Assembly: GCF_900104895.1 (NCBI RefSeq)
Contig: NZ_LT629742.1
Location: forward strand, 2,976,001-3,040,000
Source: Microterricola viridarii
Lineage (GTDB): Bacteria; Actinomycetota; Actinomycetes; Actinomycetales; Microbacteriaceae
Length of the DNA: 64,000 bases
Direction: 5' to 3'
Shown: piece after piece, positions 8,376-16,476 of the stretch
Layout: every line of letters begins with the position of its first letter
How positions within the stretch are numbered: the first letter of the stretch is position 1
Notes under the pieces: generated by a model
The model's database searches: none
What the model was told of the DNA's origin: nothing
The model's input: only the letters and a program-made list of their open reading frames with translations
Position numbers and translations under genes: made by a program

Positions 8376-10433
8376 ATGAGCACAGTTACCCTGCTCGTCC
8401 TCGACCTCGCGCTGACCATCGTCGGCGCGGGGTCGTGGCTTGCCGCCCTGAGCTTCGCCGCCGGAACCATCGCCCCCAAACGGGCCCGGCTGGCGCTCCT
8501 CTTCTCCGGCCTCGCCACCCTCGCACTGCTGGCGCGGGTCCCGCTCGTTCTCGCCCTCTCCGGCAGCGGCTGGTGGTTCGTGCAGGAGAAGCTCACGTTC
8601 TCCCTCCCGCTGCAGGCCCTCGCCACGGCCGCGGCACTCGCACTCGCCGTACCCGCGCTGCTGCAGGCCGCGCGCCGGGCGGCACCGGCACCGGATGCCG
8701 CAGCGGACGGCGAGCGGGAGGGCGCCGCCCCGAGCACCCAACGCCTGCCGGCCCGCGCCCCGACCGCACTCCTCGGCGCCGCCCTCGCCTGCGCCGCCGG
8801 GCTGCTCGCGAGCACGCTCATCGGCTACCCGCTGGACCTCGGCGCCGCGGCCGTGCTCGCCGTGCTGGTGCTGCTGGGCACCGGCGTCGGCTACGCCGTG
8901 TTCGCCCGGGCCGGCCGCCGGATGCTGGTCGGCTTCGCCGGGCTCGGCGCCCTCGTGCTCGTGGCGGCCGTCGCGTTCTCCTGGATGACGAGCATGGTGC
9001 CGCCCGACTTCGCCGAGGCGCAGCCGGGCGGCGGGCACGCAAGCGCCCACGGGCTCGCCGCCGCCGGCCCCACCTCCTCCGCCGGCCCCGCGTCCACGGC
9101 CGGCACCCCCGACGAGCTCGGCGTGGACAGCCTGCGCACCCCGGCAGACGTGGCCGGGCCGCGAAAGGAGTTCACGCTGCGCGCCGCCACCGAGACGCTC
9201 ACGCTCGCCTCCGGCGACGAGGTCGAGTCGTGGAACTACGGCGCTCTGCCCGGCCCCGAACTGCGCGTGCAACAGGGCGACGTCGTCGAGGTGCACCTGG
9301 AGAACGTCGATGTCGAGGCCGGCGTGACGATCCACTGGCACGGCTACGACGTGCCCAACGGCGAGGACGGCGTCGCCGGCGTCACCCAGGACTCGGTGCT
9401 GCCCGGCGAAAGCTTCGACTACCGTTTCGTCGCCGAGCAGGCCGGAACGTACTGGTACCACACGCACCAGAACGCCTCCCGGGGTGTGCAGCGCGGCCTC
9501 TTCGGCGTGCTCATCGTCGAGCCGGCCGGCGGCATCCCCGAGCGGCACGACCTCGTCGTGCCGCTGCACACGATCGGCGACTCGGTGTTGCTCGGCACCT
9601 CCGACCGGCCGAGCGGCATCGGCGTGCCGACGGGCGAGAGCGTGCGGCTGCGGCTCGTGAACACCGACATGCTGCCGACCAGCTTCCACCTGGCCGGCAC
9701 CCCGTTCACCGTCGTCGCCGTCGACGGGCAGGACGTCGCCTCCCCCACCCCGGTCGACGGGCGGGCGCTCCGGCTGCCGGCCGGCGGCCGCGTCGATCTG
9801 GCCTTCACCATGCCGGACGAGCGGGTGGCCCTGACGACGGATGCCACGGCGAGCGCCTGGCTCGCCCTGACGCCGGGCCAGGCGGCATCCGGCCCCGCGT
9901 CCGGCCCCGCCTCGGAGCGCCCGCCGGACCGCTCGGCCGAGCCCGAGCTGGACCTGCTGGCCTACGGCGGCGGGCCCGCCGCGACGCTGCCGGCCGGGCC
10001 GCTGGTGCGCGCCGAGATGGTGCTGGACCGCAACCCGCGCTTCCTGCAGGGGGTGCCCGTCAACGGCTACACCGTGAACGGCGCCGTTTACCCGCAGATC
10101 CCGAGCATCACGGTGGACGGGGGCGACGTCGTCGAGCTGACGGTGGCGAACCGTGGCTGGGAGACGCACCCGATGCACGTGCACGGCCACCACGTGCTGG
10201 TGCTCTCCCGCAACGGGGAGCCGGCGACGGGGGCGCCGCTGCTGCTGGACACGTTCGACGTGCGCCCCGGCGAAGTGTGGGTGGTGGCGCTGGTGGCCGA
10301 CAACCTCGGCATCTGGATGGACCACTGCCACAACCTCGACCACGCCGCGGAGGGCATGATGATGGCGCTGCACTACCGCGGGGTCATCACGCCGTACGAG
10401 CACGGCGGCGCGCACGGCAACCGGTCGGAGTGA
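8376..10433 (+). CDS. Membrane-anchored multicopper oxidase
   Basis: 685 residues in two parts. Residues 1-215 hold about six transmembrane helices. Residues ~260-680 form a laccase-type multicopper oxidase. Copper ligands are all seen: HWHG (H320, H322), HTHQ (H362, H364), HPMHVHGHH (H598, H601, H603) and DHCHNLDHAAEGMM (H650, C651, H652, with type 1 Met downstream). Oxidation of metal ions or phenols with reduction of O2 to water is the family reaction; the substrate is unknown. The integral membrane front, instead of a secretion signal, is uncommon and tethers the enzyme outside the cell. Confidence 0.9.
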   Translation: MSTVTLLVLDLALTIVGAGSWLAALSFAAGTIAPKRARLALLFSGLATLALLARVPLVLALSGSGWWFVQEKLTFSLPLQALATAAALALAVPALLQAARRAAPAPDAAADGEREGAAPSTQRLPARAPTALLGAALACAAGLLASTLIGYPLDLGAAAVLAVLVLLGTGVGYAVFARAGRRMLVGFAGLGALVLVAAVAFSWMTSMVPPDFAEAQPGGGHASAHGLAAAGPTSSAGPASTAGTPDELGVDSLRTPADVAGPRKEFTLRAATETLTLASGDEVESWNYGALPGPELRVQQGDVVEVHLENVDVEAGVTIHWHGYDVPNGEDGVAGVTQDSVLPGESFDYRFVAEQAGTYWYHTHQNASRGVQRGLFGVLIVEPAGGIPERHDLVVPLHTIGDSVLLGTSDRPSGIGVPTGESVRLRLVNTDMLPTSFHLAGTPFTVVAVDGQDVASPTPVDGRALRLPAGGRVDLAFTMPDERVALTTDATASAWLALTPGQAASGPASGPASERPPDRSAEPELDLLAYGGGPAATLPAGPLVRAEMVLDRNPRFLQGVPVNGYTVNGAVYPQIPSITVDGGDVVELTVANRGWETHPMHVHGHHVLVLSRNGEPATGAPLLLDTFDVRPGEVWVVALVADNLGIWMDHCHNLDHAAEGMMMALHYRGVITPYEHGGAHGNRSE

Positions 10434-10504
10434 GCGCCGGCCGGCGGCGGCCGAGCCGCGAAGTCGAGGTTTACGTCGGAAACGATCACGGCTAGGGTGA
10501 AAAA

Positions 10505-10642
10505 ATGAGCACTCCAGCATCCACCCCAGACCGAGATGACCACGACCTCTCGGACGAGGAGCTGCTGGCGCCCGAGGAGTCGATTCTGAAGGGGTGGCTG
10601 CCCAGCCCGACTCCGACCGATGGGCCGGCGCCCGCTCCCTGA
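10505..10642 (+). CDS. 45-residue acidic leaderless small protein
   Basis: Short ORF starting MSTPASTPDRDDHDLSDEELL and ending in PAPAP; acidic centre and Pro-rich tail, no membrane segment. A TAGGGT hexamer ends exactly 6 nt before the ATG with an A-rich leader (GAAAAA), the same arrangement as at a dozen other genes of this window, so leaderless expression is plausible. Family not recognised. It lies between the oxidase and the MFS exporter. Evidence is promoter spacing plus clean codon use. Confidence 0.5.
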   Translation: MSTPASTPDRDDHDLSDEELLAPEESILKGWLPSPTPTDGPAPAP

Positions 10643-10967
10643 GCACGCCTCCCCCTCGCCGCGGCCCCACTGCTCGGGCCCGCGGCACCGCACGAGTGCA
10701 CCGCCGCGATCATCTGTCGGTGGTCGGGAATAGATTCTGCATTGCCGGCGCTGACCTGATCTGTAGATCTGCTGAGCTGTAGATTTGCTGATCTGTAGAT
10801 CCGCGGTCGCTGGCTGACTTGCCCATCGGTATCCGGCACCACCTCGACGAGGTGTCCGCGGCATCCCCGGCGGCCCGCCCGCCGCTGCTTCGCCGGCCAT
10901 CAGCCGACGCACATTGCTCTCACCGTGCATTACGCCCTCTCAACCTTCATCGAAACGAAAACTGACT
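10643..10967 (+). promoter_or_regulatory. Regulatory intergenic region with three tandem palindromes
   Basis: This 325-bp gap holds three 12-bp units at 10758-10769, 10774-10785 and 10790-10801 on an exact 16-bp period. Units 1 and 3 are the perfect palindrome GATCTGTAGATC; unit 2 is GAGCTGTAGATT. They lie ~170-210 bp upstream of the MFS gene. Repeated palindromes at a fixed period look like cooperative repressor sites. No regulator gene is adjacent. No ORF is supported here. Confidence 0.6.
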
Positions 10968-12455
10968 GTGACTGAACGCACTGCCCCCGACGCCGAGTCT
11001 CTCGATACGAGCTCCGTCCCCCTCCCACTCGACCCCGCAGTGGAACGCCGCAACAACAAGGTCATCTGGCTGCTCGTCGCCTCGACCTTCGTCGTGTTCC
11101 TCAACGAGACCACGATGGGCGTCGCCCTCCGCCCGATCATGGAGAGCCTGCACGTCGACGAGCGCGCCGGCCAGTGGCTGACCACCGCGTTCCTGCTGAC
11201 CATGGCCGTCGTCATCCCGATCACCGGCTACCTGCTGCAGCGCTTCAACACCCGGCCGATCTACATCGCCGCCATGTCGCTGTTCTCCGTCGGCACGGCG
11301 ATCGCCCTCTTCGCCCCGAGCTTCGAGGTGCTGCTCGCGGCGCGCGTCGTGCAGGCATCCGGAACGGCGATCATGATGCCGCTGCTCATGACCACCCTGA
11401 TGACGCTGGTGCCGCCGCACCACCGCGGCAAGATGATGGGCAACGTGTCCATCGTCATGTCGGTGGCCCCGGCCATCGGCCCGACCTTCTCCGGCCTCAT
11501 GCTGAACAGCCTCGGCTGGCGCGGCATCTTCGGCGTCATGCTGCCCATCGGCCTGGCAATGCTCGCCTACGGCATGCGCAAGGTCGAGAACGTCAGCGAG
11601 CCCCGGAAGGTGCCGCTGGACGTGCTCTCGGTGGTGCTCTCGGCGATCGGCTTCGGCGGGCTCATCTACGGCCTGAGCGCCGTCGGCCAGGAGTCCACCA
11701 GCGCGATCGACCCGGCCATGGTCGGCCTGATCGGCGGCGGCATCGCCCTCGTGCTGTTCGTGCTGCGCCAGCTGGTGCTGCAGCGCCGCGACGAGGCGCT
11801 GCTCGACCTGCGCACCTTCCATTTCCCGCAGTTCACGATCTCGCTGGCCATGATGCTGGTGATGATGGCCTCGCTGTTCGGCGTCATCATCGTGCTGCCG
11901 CTGTTCATGCTCGGCGTGCTGGGCCTGGACCCGGTCACGGCCGGACTGCTGCTGCTGCCCGGCGGCATCCTGATGGGTGTCATCGCGCCGTTCGTCGGCC
12001 GGCTGTTCGACCGCTTCGGGCCGCGACCGCTGCTGGTGCCCGGCACGGTTCTGGTCAGCGCGGTGCTCTGGACGCTCACCATCGTCGACGAGAACACCTC
12101 GATCTGGTTCCTGCTCGCCGCCCACGTGGTGATGAGCTTCGGCCTCGCCCTGATCTTCACGCCGCTGTTCACCTCGGCGCTCGGTGCCGTATCACCGCGG
12201 TTCTACTCGCACGCCAGCGCCATGCTCTCGACGCTGCAGCAGCTGGCCGGCGCGGCCGGGACGGCCCTGTTCATCACCGTGCTCGCCAGCCAGACCGCAC
12301 AGTTGCTCGCGGGCGGGGCAACGGCGGATGCCGCGGCGGCCGGCGGCACCCGGGCGGCGTTCACGATCGGCGCGATCATCTCGCTGCTGGCCATCGTCGG
12401 CGCCTTCTTCGTGAAGAAGCCGGCCGACATGGAGGGCGTGCACGCCGGGCACTGA
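10968..12455 (+). CDS. MFS multidrug exporter, DHA2 family
   Basis: 495 residues from GTG (MTERTAPDAES); a TTG 54 bp upstream is an alternative start. Fourteen hydrophobic segments are expected for DHA2 drug/H+ antiporters and about that many are seen. Typical pieces: WLLVASTFVVFLNETTMGVAL (helix 1), QWLTTAFLLTMAVVIPITGYL (helix 2, motif D1 region) and SGTAIMMPLLMTTLMTLVPPHHRGKMMG (helices 4-5, motif C neighbourhood). Three operator-like palindromes lie upstream, so it is probably drug-inducible. Substrate unknown. Confidence 0.9.
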   Translation: MTERTAPDAESLDTSSVPLPLDPAVERRNNKVIWLLVASTFVVFLNETTMGVALRPIMESLHVDERAGQWLTTAFLLTMAVVIPITGYLLQRFNTRPIYIAAMSLFSVGTAIALFAPSFEVLLAARVVQASGTAIMMPLLMTTLMTLVPPHHRGKMMGNVSIVMSVAPAIGPTFSGLMLNSLGWRGIFGVMLPIGLAMLAYGMRKVENVSEPRKVPLDVLSVVLSAIGFGGLIYGLSAVGQESTSAIDPAMVGLIGGGIALVLFVLRQLVLQRRDEALLDLRTFHFPQFTISLAMMLVMMASLFGVIIVLPLFMLGVLGLDPVTAGLLLLPGGILMGVIAPFVGRLFDRFGPRPLLVPGTVLVSAVLWTLTIVDENTSIWFLLAAHVVMSFGLALIFTPLFTSALGAVSPRFYSHASAMLSTLQQLAGAAGTALFITVLASQTAQLLAGGATADAAAAGGTRAAFTIGAIISLLAIVGAFFVKKPADMEGVHAGH

Positions 12456-12544
12456 GTGCGCCGTGCCTCTCCCCACGTCGGCTGAGGGCGCCGCGCCTCT
12501 CCCCACGCCGGCTAGAGGGCACCGCGCCCCTCCCCACGTCGGCT

Positions 12545-12660
12545 GAGGGCGCCGCGCCGCGACGAAGGAGCAGCGCAGCGCCCGAAGCCCCGGAGCCAAC
12601 CCGATCGGGTAGCCCGGGGCTGTTGGCTTCGGTCGCTGGCGCTCCCTCGAGCCAACGTGG
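12545..12660. repeat. 116-bp palindromic repeat, copy A
   Basis: Runs from GAGGGCGCCGCGCCGCGACG to CTCGAGCCAACGTGG. The centre can fold into a long hairpin: CGAAGCC pairs with GGCTTCG at the ends, and CCAACCCGAT with a near-copy (CGGGTAGCC here, CGGGTTG in copies B and C) in the middle. A REP-like element; no protein coded. Confidence 0.85.
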
Positions 12661-12732
12661 AGTGGCGCTCCCTCGAGCCGACGTGCATACCCCCGCCGGC
12701 CGGAGGACGCCGCGCCTCCCCCACGCCGGCTA

Positions 12733-12848
12733 GAGGGCGCCGCGCCGCGACGAAGGAGCAGCGCAGCGCCCGAAGCCCCGGAGCCAACCCGATCGGGTTG
12801 CCTGGGGCTGTTGGCTTCGGTCGCTAGCGCTCCCTCGAGCCAACGTGG
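12733..12848. repeat. 116-bp palindromic repeat, copy B
   Basis: Same as copy A apart from a few base changes; its core CAACCCGATCGGGTTG is a perfect 16-bp palindrome. Preceded by CCCCACGCCGGCTA, the same context that precedes copy C before the IS entered. Confidence 0.85.
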
Positions 12849-12896
12849 GAATCCACGTCGGCTGGAGGGCGCCGCGCCTCCCCCACGCCGGCTAGA

Positions 12897-14011
12897 TGTA
12901 CTGCCCAGGGACGTTGGTTGAATCGGTGTGACGACTCGCTGTAGTCCTTCGGGAATGAGTGAGGACCTCCTGCTGCAGAGTGGAGCTGCTTAGAAACCAG
13001 TTCTGCGAGACCAGGAGGCCCTCATGTCCCACGCTAACGCTGCGCTGACTCCACGCCAAAGGCTGCGCATGGCGCGCCTGATCGTGGACGACCGTTGGCC
13101 GATCTCGCAGGCCGCGAGACAGTTCAACTGCTCCTGGCCGACCGCCAAGCGGTGGGCTGAACGTTACGCGGCGATGGGTGAGGACGGCATGCAGGACCGC
13201 TCCTCCCGGCCGCACCGGAACCCGAACAGGACCCCGCAGCGGCTGGTGCGGAAGATCGTGCATCTGCGGTGGAAGAAGCGTTTGGGGCCGGTCGCGATCG
13301 GCGCGAAAGTGGGCATGCCCGCGTCGACCGTGCACGCCGTGTTGACCCGGTGCCGGCTGAACCGGTTGAGTCACGTCGACAAGCGCACCGGGGAAGTCGT
13401 GCGGCGCTACGAGCACGACAAGCCGGGGGCGATGATCCACGTCGACGTGAAGAAGCTCGGCAACATCCCCGATGGCGGCGGCTGGCGTTACCTGGGCAAG
13501 CAGCAGGGCGGCAAGAACCGGGCCGCGACCGTTGGCGCGGGCCGGAGCAAGCGCCGGCAGCCGCTGGTCGGGACGGCGTTCGTGCACACCGTCATCGACG
13601 ACCACTCCCGCGTCGCCTACGCCGAGATCCACGCCGACGAGCAAGCGGTCACCGCCGTGGGTGTGCTCCGCCGGGCCGTGTCCTGGTTCGCCGCCCGAGG
13701 CATCACGGTCGAACGGGTCCTCTCCGACAACGGCTCTGCCTACAAGTCCCACCTCTGGCGCGACACCTGCACCGAGTTGAACATCACACCCAAGAAGACC
13801 CGCCCCTACCGGCCACAGACCAACGGGAAGATCGAACGCTTCCACCGCACCCTCGCCGACGGCTGGGCATTCTCACGGTTCTACGCGTCCGAGTCAGCCC
13901 GCCGGAACGCCCTCCCGGCCTGGCTCCACGAATACAATCACCACAGGCCCCACACGGCCATCGGGAGCAAACCACCCATCAGCCGGTTAACCAACCTTGC
14001 TGGGCAGTACA
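12897..14011 (+). mobile_element. IS481-family insertion sequence, copy 1 (1115 bp)
   Basis: Bounded by perfect 12-bp terminal inverted repeats, TGTACTGCCCAG (left) and CTGGGCAGTACA (right). Flanked by the 6-bp direct duplication GCTAGA (12891-12896 and 14012-14017), which matches the NCTAGN target known for IS481. One transposase gene. Inserted at the left edge of the third 116-bp repeat. Differs from copy 2 at one base seen so far (13634). Confidence 0.97.
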
Positions 14012-14016
14012 GCTAG
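13024..14016 (+). CDS. IS481-family transposase (copy 1)
   Basis: 330 residues; GGAGG lies 5-9 bp before the ATG. An N-terminal helix-turn-helix (LTPRQRLRMARLIVDDRWPI to ~70) is followed by an integrase catalytic core with DDE triad D141 (HVDVKKLG), D235 (VLSDNGS) and E271 (KIERFHRT), spacing D-x93-D-x35-E. The sequence of the IS proper ends after GQY plus one base; the last codon and the TAG stop come from the duplicated target GCTAGA. Residue 204 is Ala, where copy 2 has Asp. Looks intact. Confidence 0.96.
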   Translation: MSHANAALTPRQRLRMARLIVDDRWPISQAARQFNCSWPTAKRWAERYAAMGEDGMQDRSSRPHRNPNRTPQRLVRKIVHLRWKKRLGPVAIGAKVGMPASTVHAVLTRCRLNRLSHVDKRTGEVVRRYEHDKPGAMIHVDVKKLGNIPDGGGWRYLGKQQGGKNRAATVGAGRSKRRQPLVGTAFVHTVIDDHSRVAYAEIHADEQAVTAVGVLRRAVSWFAARGITVERVLSDNGSAYKSHLWRDTCTELNITPKKTRPYRPQTNGKIERFHRTLADGWAFSRFYASESARRNALPAWLHEYNHHRPHTAIGSKPPISRLTNLAGQYS

Positions 14017-14131
14017 AGGGCGCCGCGCCGCGACGAAGGAGCAGCGCAGCGCCCGAAGCCCCGGAGCCAACCCGATCGGGTTGCCCGGGGCTGTTGGCTT
14101 CGGTCGCTAGCGCTCCCTCGAGCCAACGTGG
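14016..14131. repeat. 116-bp palindromic repeat, copy C
   Basis: Near-identical to copies A and B, with the perfect core CAACCCGATCGGGTTG. Its first bases overlap the right IS target duplication, so the IS landed at the repeat boundary. It is followed to ~14190 by shorter CTCGAGCCAACG direct repeats. Confidence 0.85.
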
Positions 14132-14230
14132 AGCGGCGCTCCCTCGAGCCAACGTGCAGCGGCGCTGCCTCGAGCCAACGCGGAGGGCCGCCCCGGCATC
14201 CGCTCGCACGCCATCGGCATGCGTCGAGAG

Positions 14231-14275
14231 GACAGCTGAACGTGTTCCCGGTGCCCGGGAAGACGTTGAACTGTC
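14231..14275 (-). terminator. Hairpin downstream of the RhtA-like gene
   Basis: GACAGCTGAACGTGTTCCCGG pairs with its near-complement ending ACGTTGAACTGTC across a 3-bp loop (18 of 21 positions). It lies 13 bp beyond the stop of the exporter. No T-tract, so termination efficiency is uncertain. Confidence 0.5.
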
Positions 14276-14287
14276 GTGTCGGCGTGG

Positions 14288-15199
14288 CTAGAGCTGGGCC
14301 TCGGCGGAGAGCTCCAGGTCGGTGGCGGGGCGCTGGCGCTGCGTGGCAATCGCCGTCGCGGCGGCCGCGCAGACCAGGCCGATGGCCACGATCTGCATGC
14401 CGCTGAACTGCTCAGCGAGGATCAGCCAGCCGAACAGCGCGGCGATGGCCGGGCCGCAGGCGGTGATGATCGCGTACACCCGGGTGTCGACGCGGCGCAG
14501 GATGAAGGTGTCCAAGCTGTACGGAAGCGCGGAGGACAGCACGCCGATCGCGACGAGCAGGCCCACGATGCCGAGGTTCAGCGTGGTGGCGTCGAACGTG
14601 AAGACGGCGACGGGGATCACGAGCACGAGGCTGACGATTCCGGCGACGGTGAGCCCTTCCAGCCCGGGCAGTGTCAGGGCGACTCGGCGGGTGAGCAGGA
14701 TGTAGCCGGCCCAGGCCGCTCCGGCGATCAACGCGAGCGCAATGCCCAAAAGGTCGACCTTGCCGTCGAGGCCGGTGAGCAGCACAACCCCCACCCCGGC
14801 CGCGAGCGCGCAGACGAAGTCGAGCAGGCGGCGGCTCACGGCGAGCGCCAGCGCGAGCGGGCCGAGGAACTCGATGGTCGCGGCCAGGCCGAGGCCAATG
14901 ATGTGCACGGAGGCGTAGAAGCTGAGGTTCATGACGGCGAGCACGACCCCGAGCGCGACGGCCGGCCACAGCCTGGCCCAGCTGAGCTCCGCCCGCTTCG
15001 GCCGGTACAGCGGCAGCAAGACGATCGTCATCACGATCTGGCGCACGGCGACGACCACGGGCGCGCCGACCAGCGGCATCGCGATGCCGGCCAACGCCGA
15101 ACCGAGGTTGATGCTCACCTCGGTGCCGACCTGGGTGATGGCGCCGATCGTGCCGCGTCTGGCGATGTGAGCCTCATGCTCAGTGCGCTGCGTACTCAT
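14288..15199 (-). CDS. EamA/RhtA-like amino-acid or metabolite exporter
   Basis: 303 residues with about ten hydrophobic helices in two EamA halves, matching the drug/metabolite transporter fold. IEFLGPLALALAVSRRLLDF and the late stretch GPAIAALFGWLILAEQFSG are characteristic of the RhtA (threonine/homoserine efflux) branch. GAAGGGG upstream is a fair ribosome site. Inner-membrane efflux is inferred from the family; the substrate is not evident. It stands alone. Confidence 0.85.
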   Translation of the reverse strand: MSTQRTEHEAHIARRGTIGAITQVGTEVSINLGSALAGIAMPLVGAPVVVAVRQIVMTIVLLPLYRPKRAELSWARLWPAVALGVVLAVMNLSFYASVHIIGLGLAATIEFLGPLALALAVSRRLLDFVCALAAGVGVVLLTGLDGKVDLLGIALALIAGAAWAGYILLTRRVALTLPGLEGLTVAGIVSLVLVIPVAVFTFDATTLNLGIVGLLVAIGVLSSALPYSLDTFILRRVDTRVYAIITACGPAIAALFGWLILAEQFSGMQIVAIGLVCAAAATAIATQRQRPATDLELSAEAQL

Positions 15200-15376
15200 G
15201 CCGAAGGGGCCCTTCTTGTCACGGATGCGGACAAGCCCTGTCGATCCAACTCTGCCCGGCCGAGCGGCCGAGACAGCTTTCCAGTTTAGGCGCTGTCAGC
15301 GTCCCAGCCGACACGGCCGGCATCCGGCCCTCTCGCGGGCCTTTCGGTGGCGGATGCCGCTGGCTACCCTCGAAGC

Positions 15377-15649
15377 ATGTGCCGAAACATCCACACACTG
15401 CACAATTTCGAGCCAGAGGCGAGCGACGACGAGGTGCACGCCGCGGCGCTGCAGTACGTGCGCAAGATCAGCGGCTCCAGCAAGCCGTCGCAGGCGAACG
15501 CCGCCGCGTTCGAGCGGGCCGTCGCCGAGATCGCCCACGCGACGCGGCACCTGCTCGAGGACCTGGTGAGCTCCGCCCCGCCGAAGAACCGCGAGGAGGA
15601 GGCGTTGAAGGCGCACGCCCGTGCGGTGCAGCGCTTCGGCCCGGCCTGA
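15377..15649 (+). CDS. DUF2277 protein
   Basis: 90 residues beginning MCRNIHTLHNFEP, the strongly conserved start of DUF2277. The rest (EVHAAALQYVRKISG, FERAVAEIAHATRHLLEDL) fits the all-helical family. TACCCT ends 6 nt before the ATG, indicating a leaderless transcript and fixing this start over an upstream one at 15347. Function unknown. Confidence 0.9.
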   Translation: MCRNIHTLHNFEPEASDDEVHAAALQYVRKISGSSKPSQANAAAFERAVAEIAHATRHLLEDLVSSAPPKNREEEALKAHARAVQRFGPA

Positions 15650-15781
15650 GCACGGCCGAGCCCGGGCAGGGCCCCGGCAGAGCCCGGCCGAGCGGGGCCG
15701 GAGCCCGGTGGGGCGGGCGCTCAGCGCGGGCGCGTACTCTGGAGGGACCGCTCATCGGCGCGGACCTTCGAAAGGCCCTCC

Positions 15782-16129
15782 GTGGACATCTCCCTGCTCC
15801 GGCACTACGTCACAGTGGCGACCGAGCTCGACCTGGCCAAGGCCGCGACCGCTCTCGGCGTCTCGCACGCCACTCTCAGCGGCTCGCTGAACCAGCTGGA
15901 GGCGCTCGTCGGCGCGCAGCTGGTGAACCGCACGACGAGCAGCATGAGCCTCACCGAGGCCGGCGAGCTCTTCCTCGCGACAGCGACCGCCGAAATCGCC
16001 GCCTTCGACGCCGCCAACAAGCCCCCGGCTCCGAAGGCCGGCGGCAAGGCGAAGGCCAACAAGGGCAAGGGCCGCGCTCCCCGGGTCAAGGGCGAGCCGC
16101 TGCCGTACAAGAAGCGCCAGTCCCGCTAA
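15782..16129 (+). CDS. Orphan LysR-type HTH protein with basic tail
   Basis: 115 residues from GTG. Residues 1-62 are a LysR-type helix-turn-helix (LLRHYVTVATELDLAKAATA, GVSHATLSGSLNQLEALVGA, SLTEAGELFL). The usual ~200-residue effector-binding domain is absent. Instead a Lys/Ala/Pro-rich tail (~80-115, KAGGKAKANKGKGRAP) ends in KKRQSR. Either a truncated regulator that has become a small nucleoid-like DNA binder, or a natural short form. GAAAGG precedes the start. Neighbours do not suggest a target. Confidence 0.8.
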   Translation: MDISLLRHYVTVATELDLAKAATALGVSHATLSGSLNQLEALVGAQLVNRTTSSMSLTEAGELFLATATAEIAAFDAANKPPAPKAGGKAKANKGKGRAPRVKGEPLPYKKRQSR

Positions 16130-16168
16130 CGCGGCCGGTCGGTCGCGCCACGGTGGCGCGGCGTCCGC

Positions 16169-16471
16169 TCAGTCCAGCAGTCCCTCGGTGATGGCCCGCA
16201 GCGCACGCAAGTGCTGCTGGTAGGCGCGATGCCCCTGCGCGCTCGCCTGCACCCACGTGCGCGGCCGATTGCCGACATAGCCCTTGGTCACCGTGACGTA
16301 GCCGAGCTTCTCGAGGTGCGAGACGGCCTTGCTGAGCACCGAGTCGTCGGCCTCCAGCAGCTCCCGCAGCGTGCGGAAGTCGATCTGGGCGGTGCGGCCG
16401 AGCGCCGCCATCAGCGAGAAGCGGACGGGTGTTTGGAACGCGTCATTCAGTTCGTGGCGCGGATGGGCCAT
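16169..16471 (-). CDS. Winged-helix regulator (HTH_34 type)
   Basis: 100 residues from MAHPRHELNDAFQTP. The recognition region is RTLRELLEADDSVLSKAVSHLEKLGYV, followed by a wing (VTVTKGYVGNRPRTWVQAS) and a final helix; this is the short DNA-binding family often paired with a membrane protein. Its ATG lies 5 bp after the stop of the upstream membrane gene, so the two are one operon. It likely represses the operon at the palindrome over the first gene's start codon. Confidence 0.85.
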   Translation of the reverse strand: MAHPRHELNDAFQTPVRFSLMAALGRTAQIDFRTLRELLEADDSVLSKAVSHLEKLGYVTVTKGYVGNRPRTWVQASAQGHRAYQQHLRALRAITEGLLD

Positions 16472-16476
16472 GGCGC

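Larger units (their letters stand above)
12456..12896. repeat. Non-coding repeat-rich spacer
   Basis: No gene is supported. The spacer begins with about three ~31-bp tandem units (CCTCTCCCCACGTCGGCTGA GGGCGCCGCG and variants). It also holds two full copies of a 116-bp palindromic repeat (listed separately) and short direct repeats ending in CTCGAGCCAACGTGG. The last six bases (GCTAGA) are the left target duplication of the IS. Confidence 0.85.

Noticed and set aside
12892-13845. Minus-strand 317-residue frame inside the IS (and its twin at 27804)
   Set aside because: Antisense to the DDE transposase; shadow composition, no start signal.
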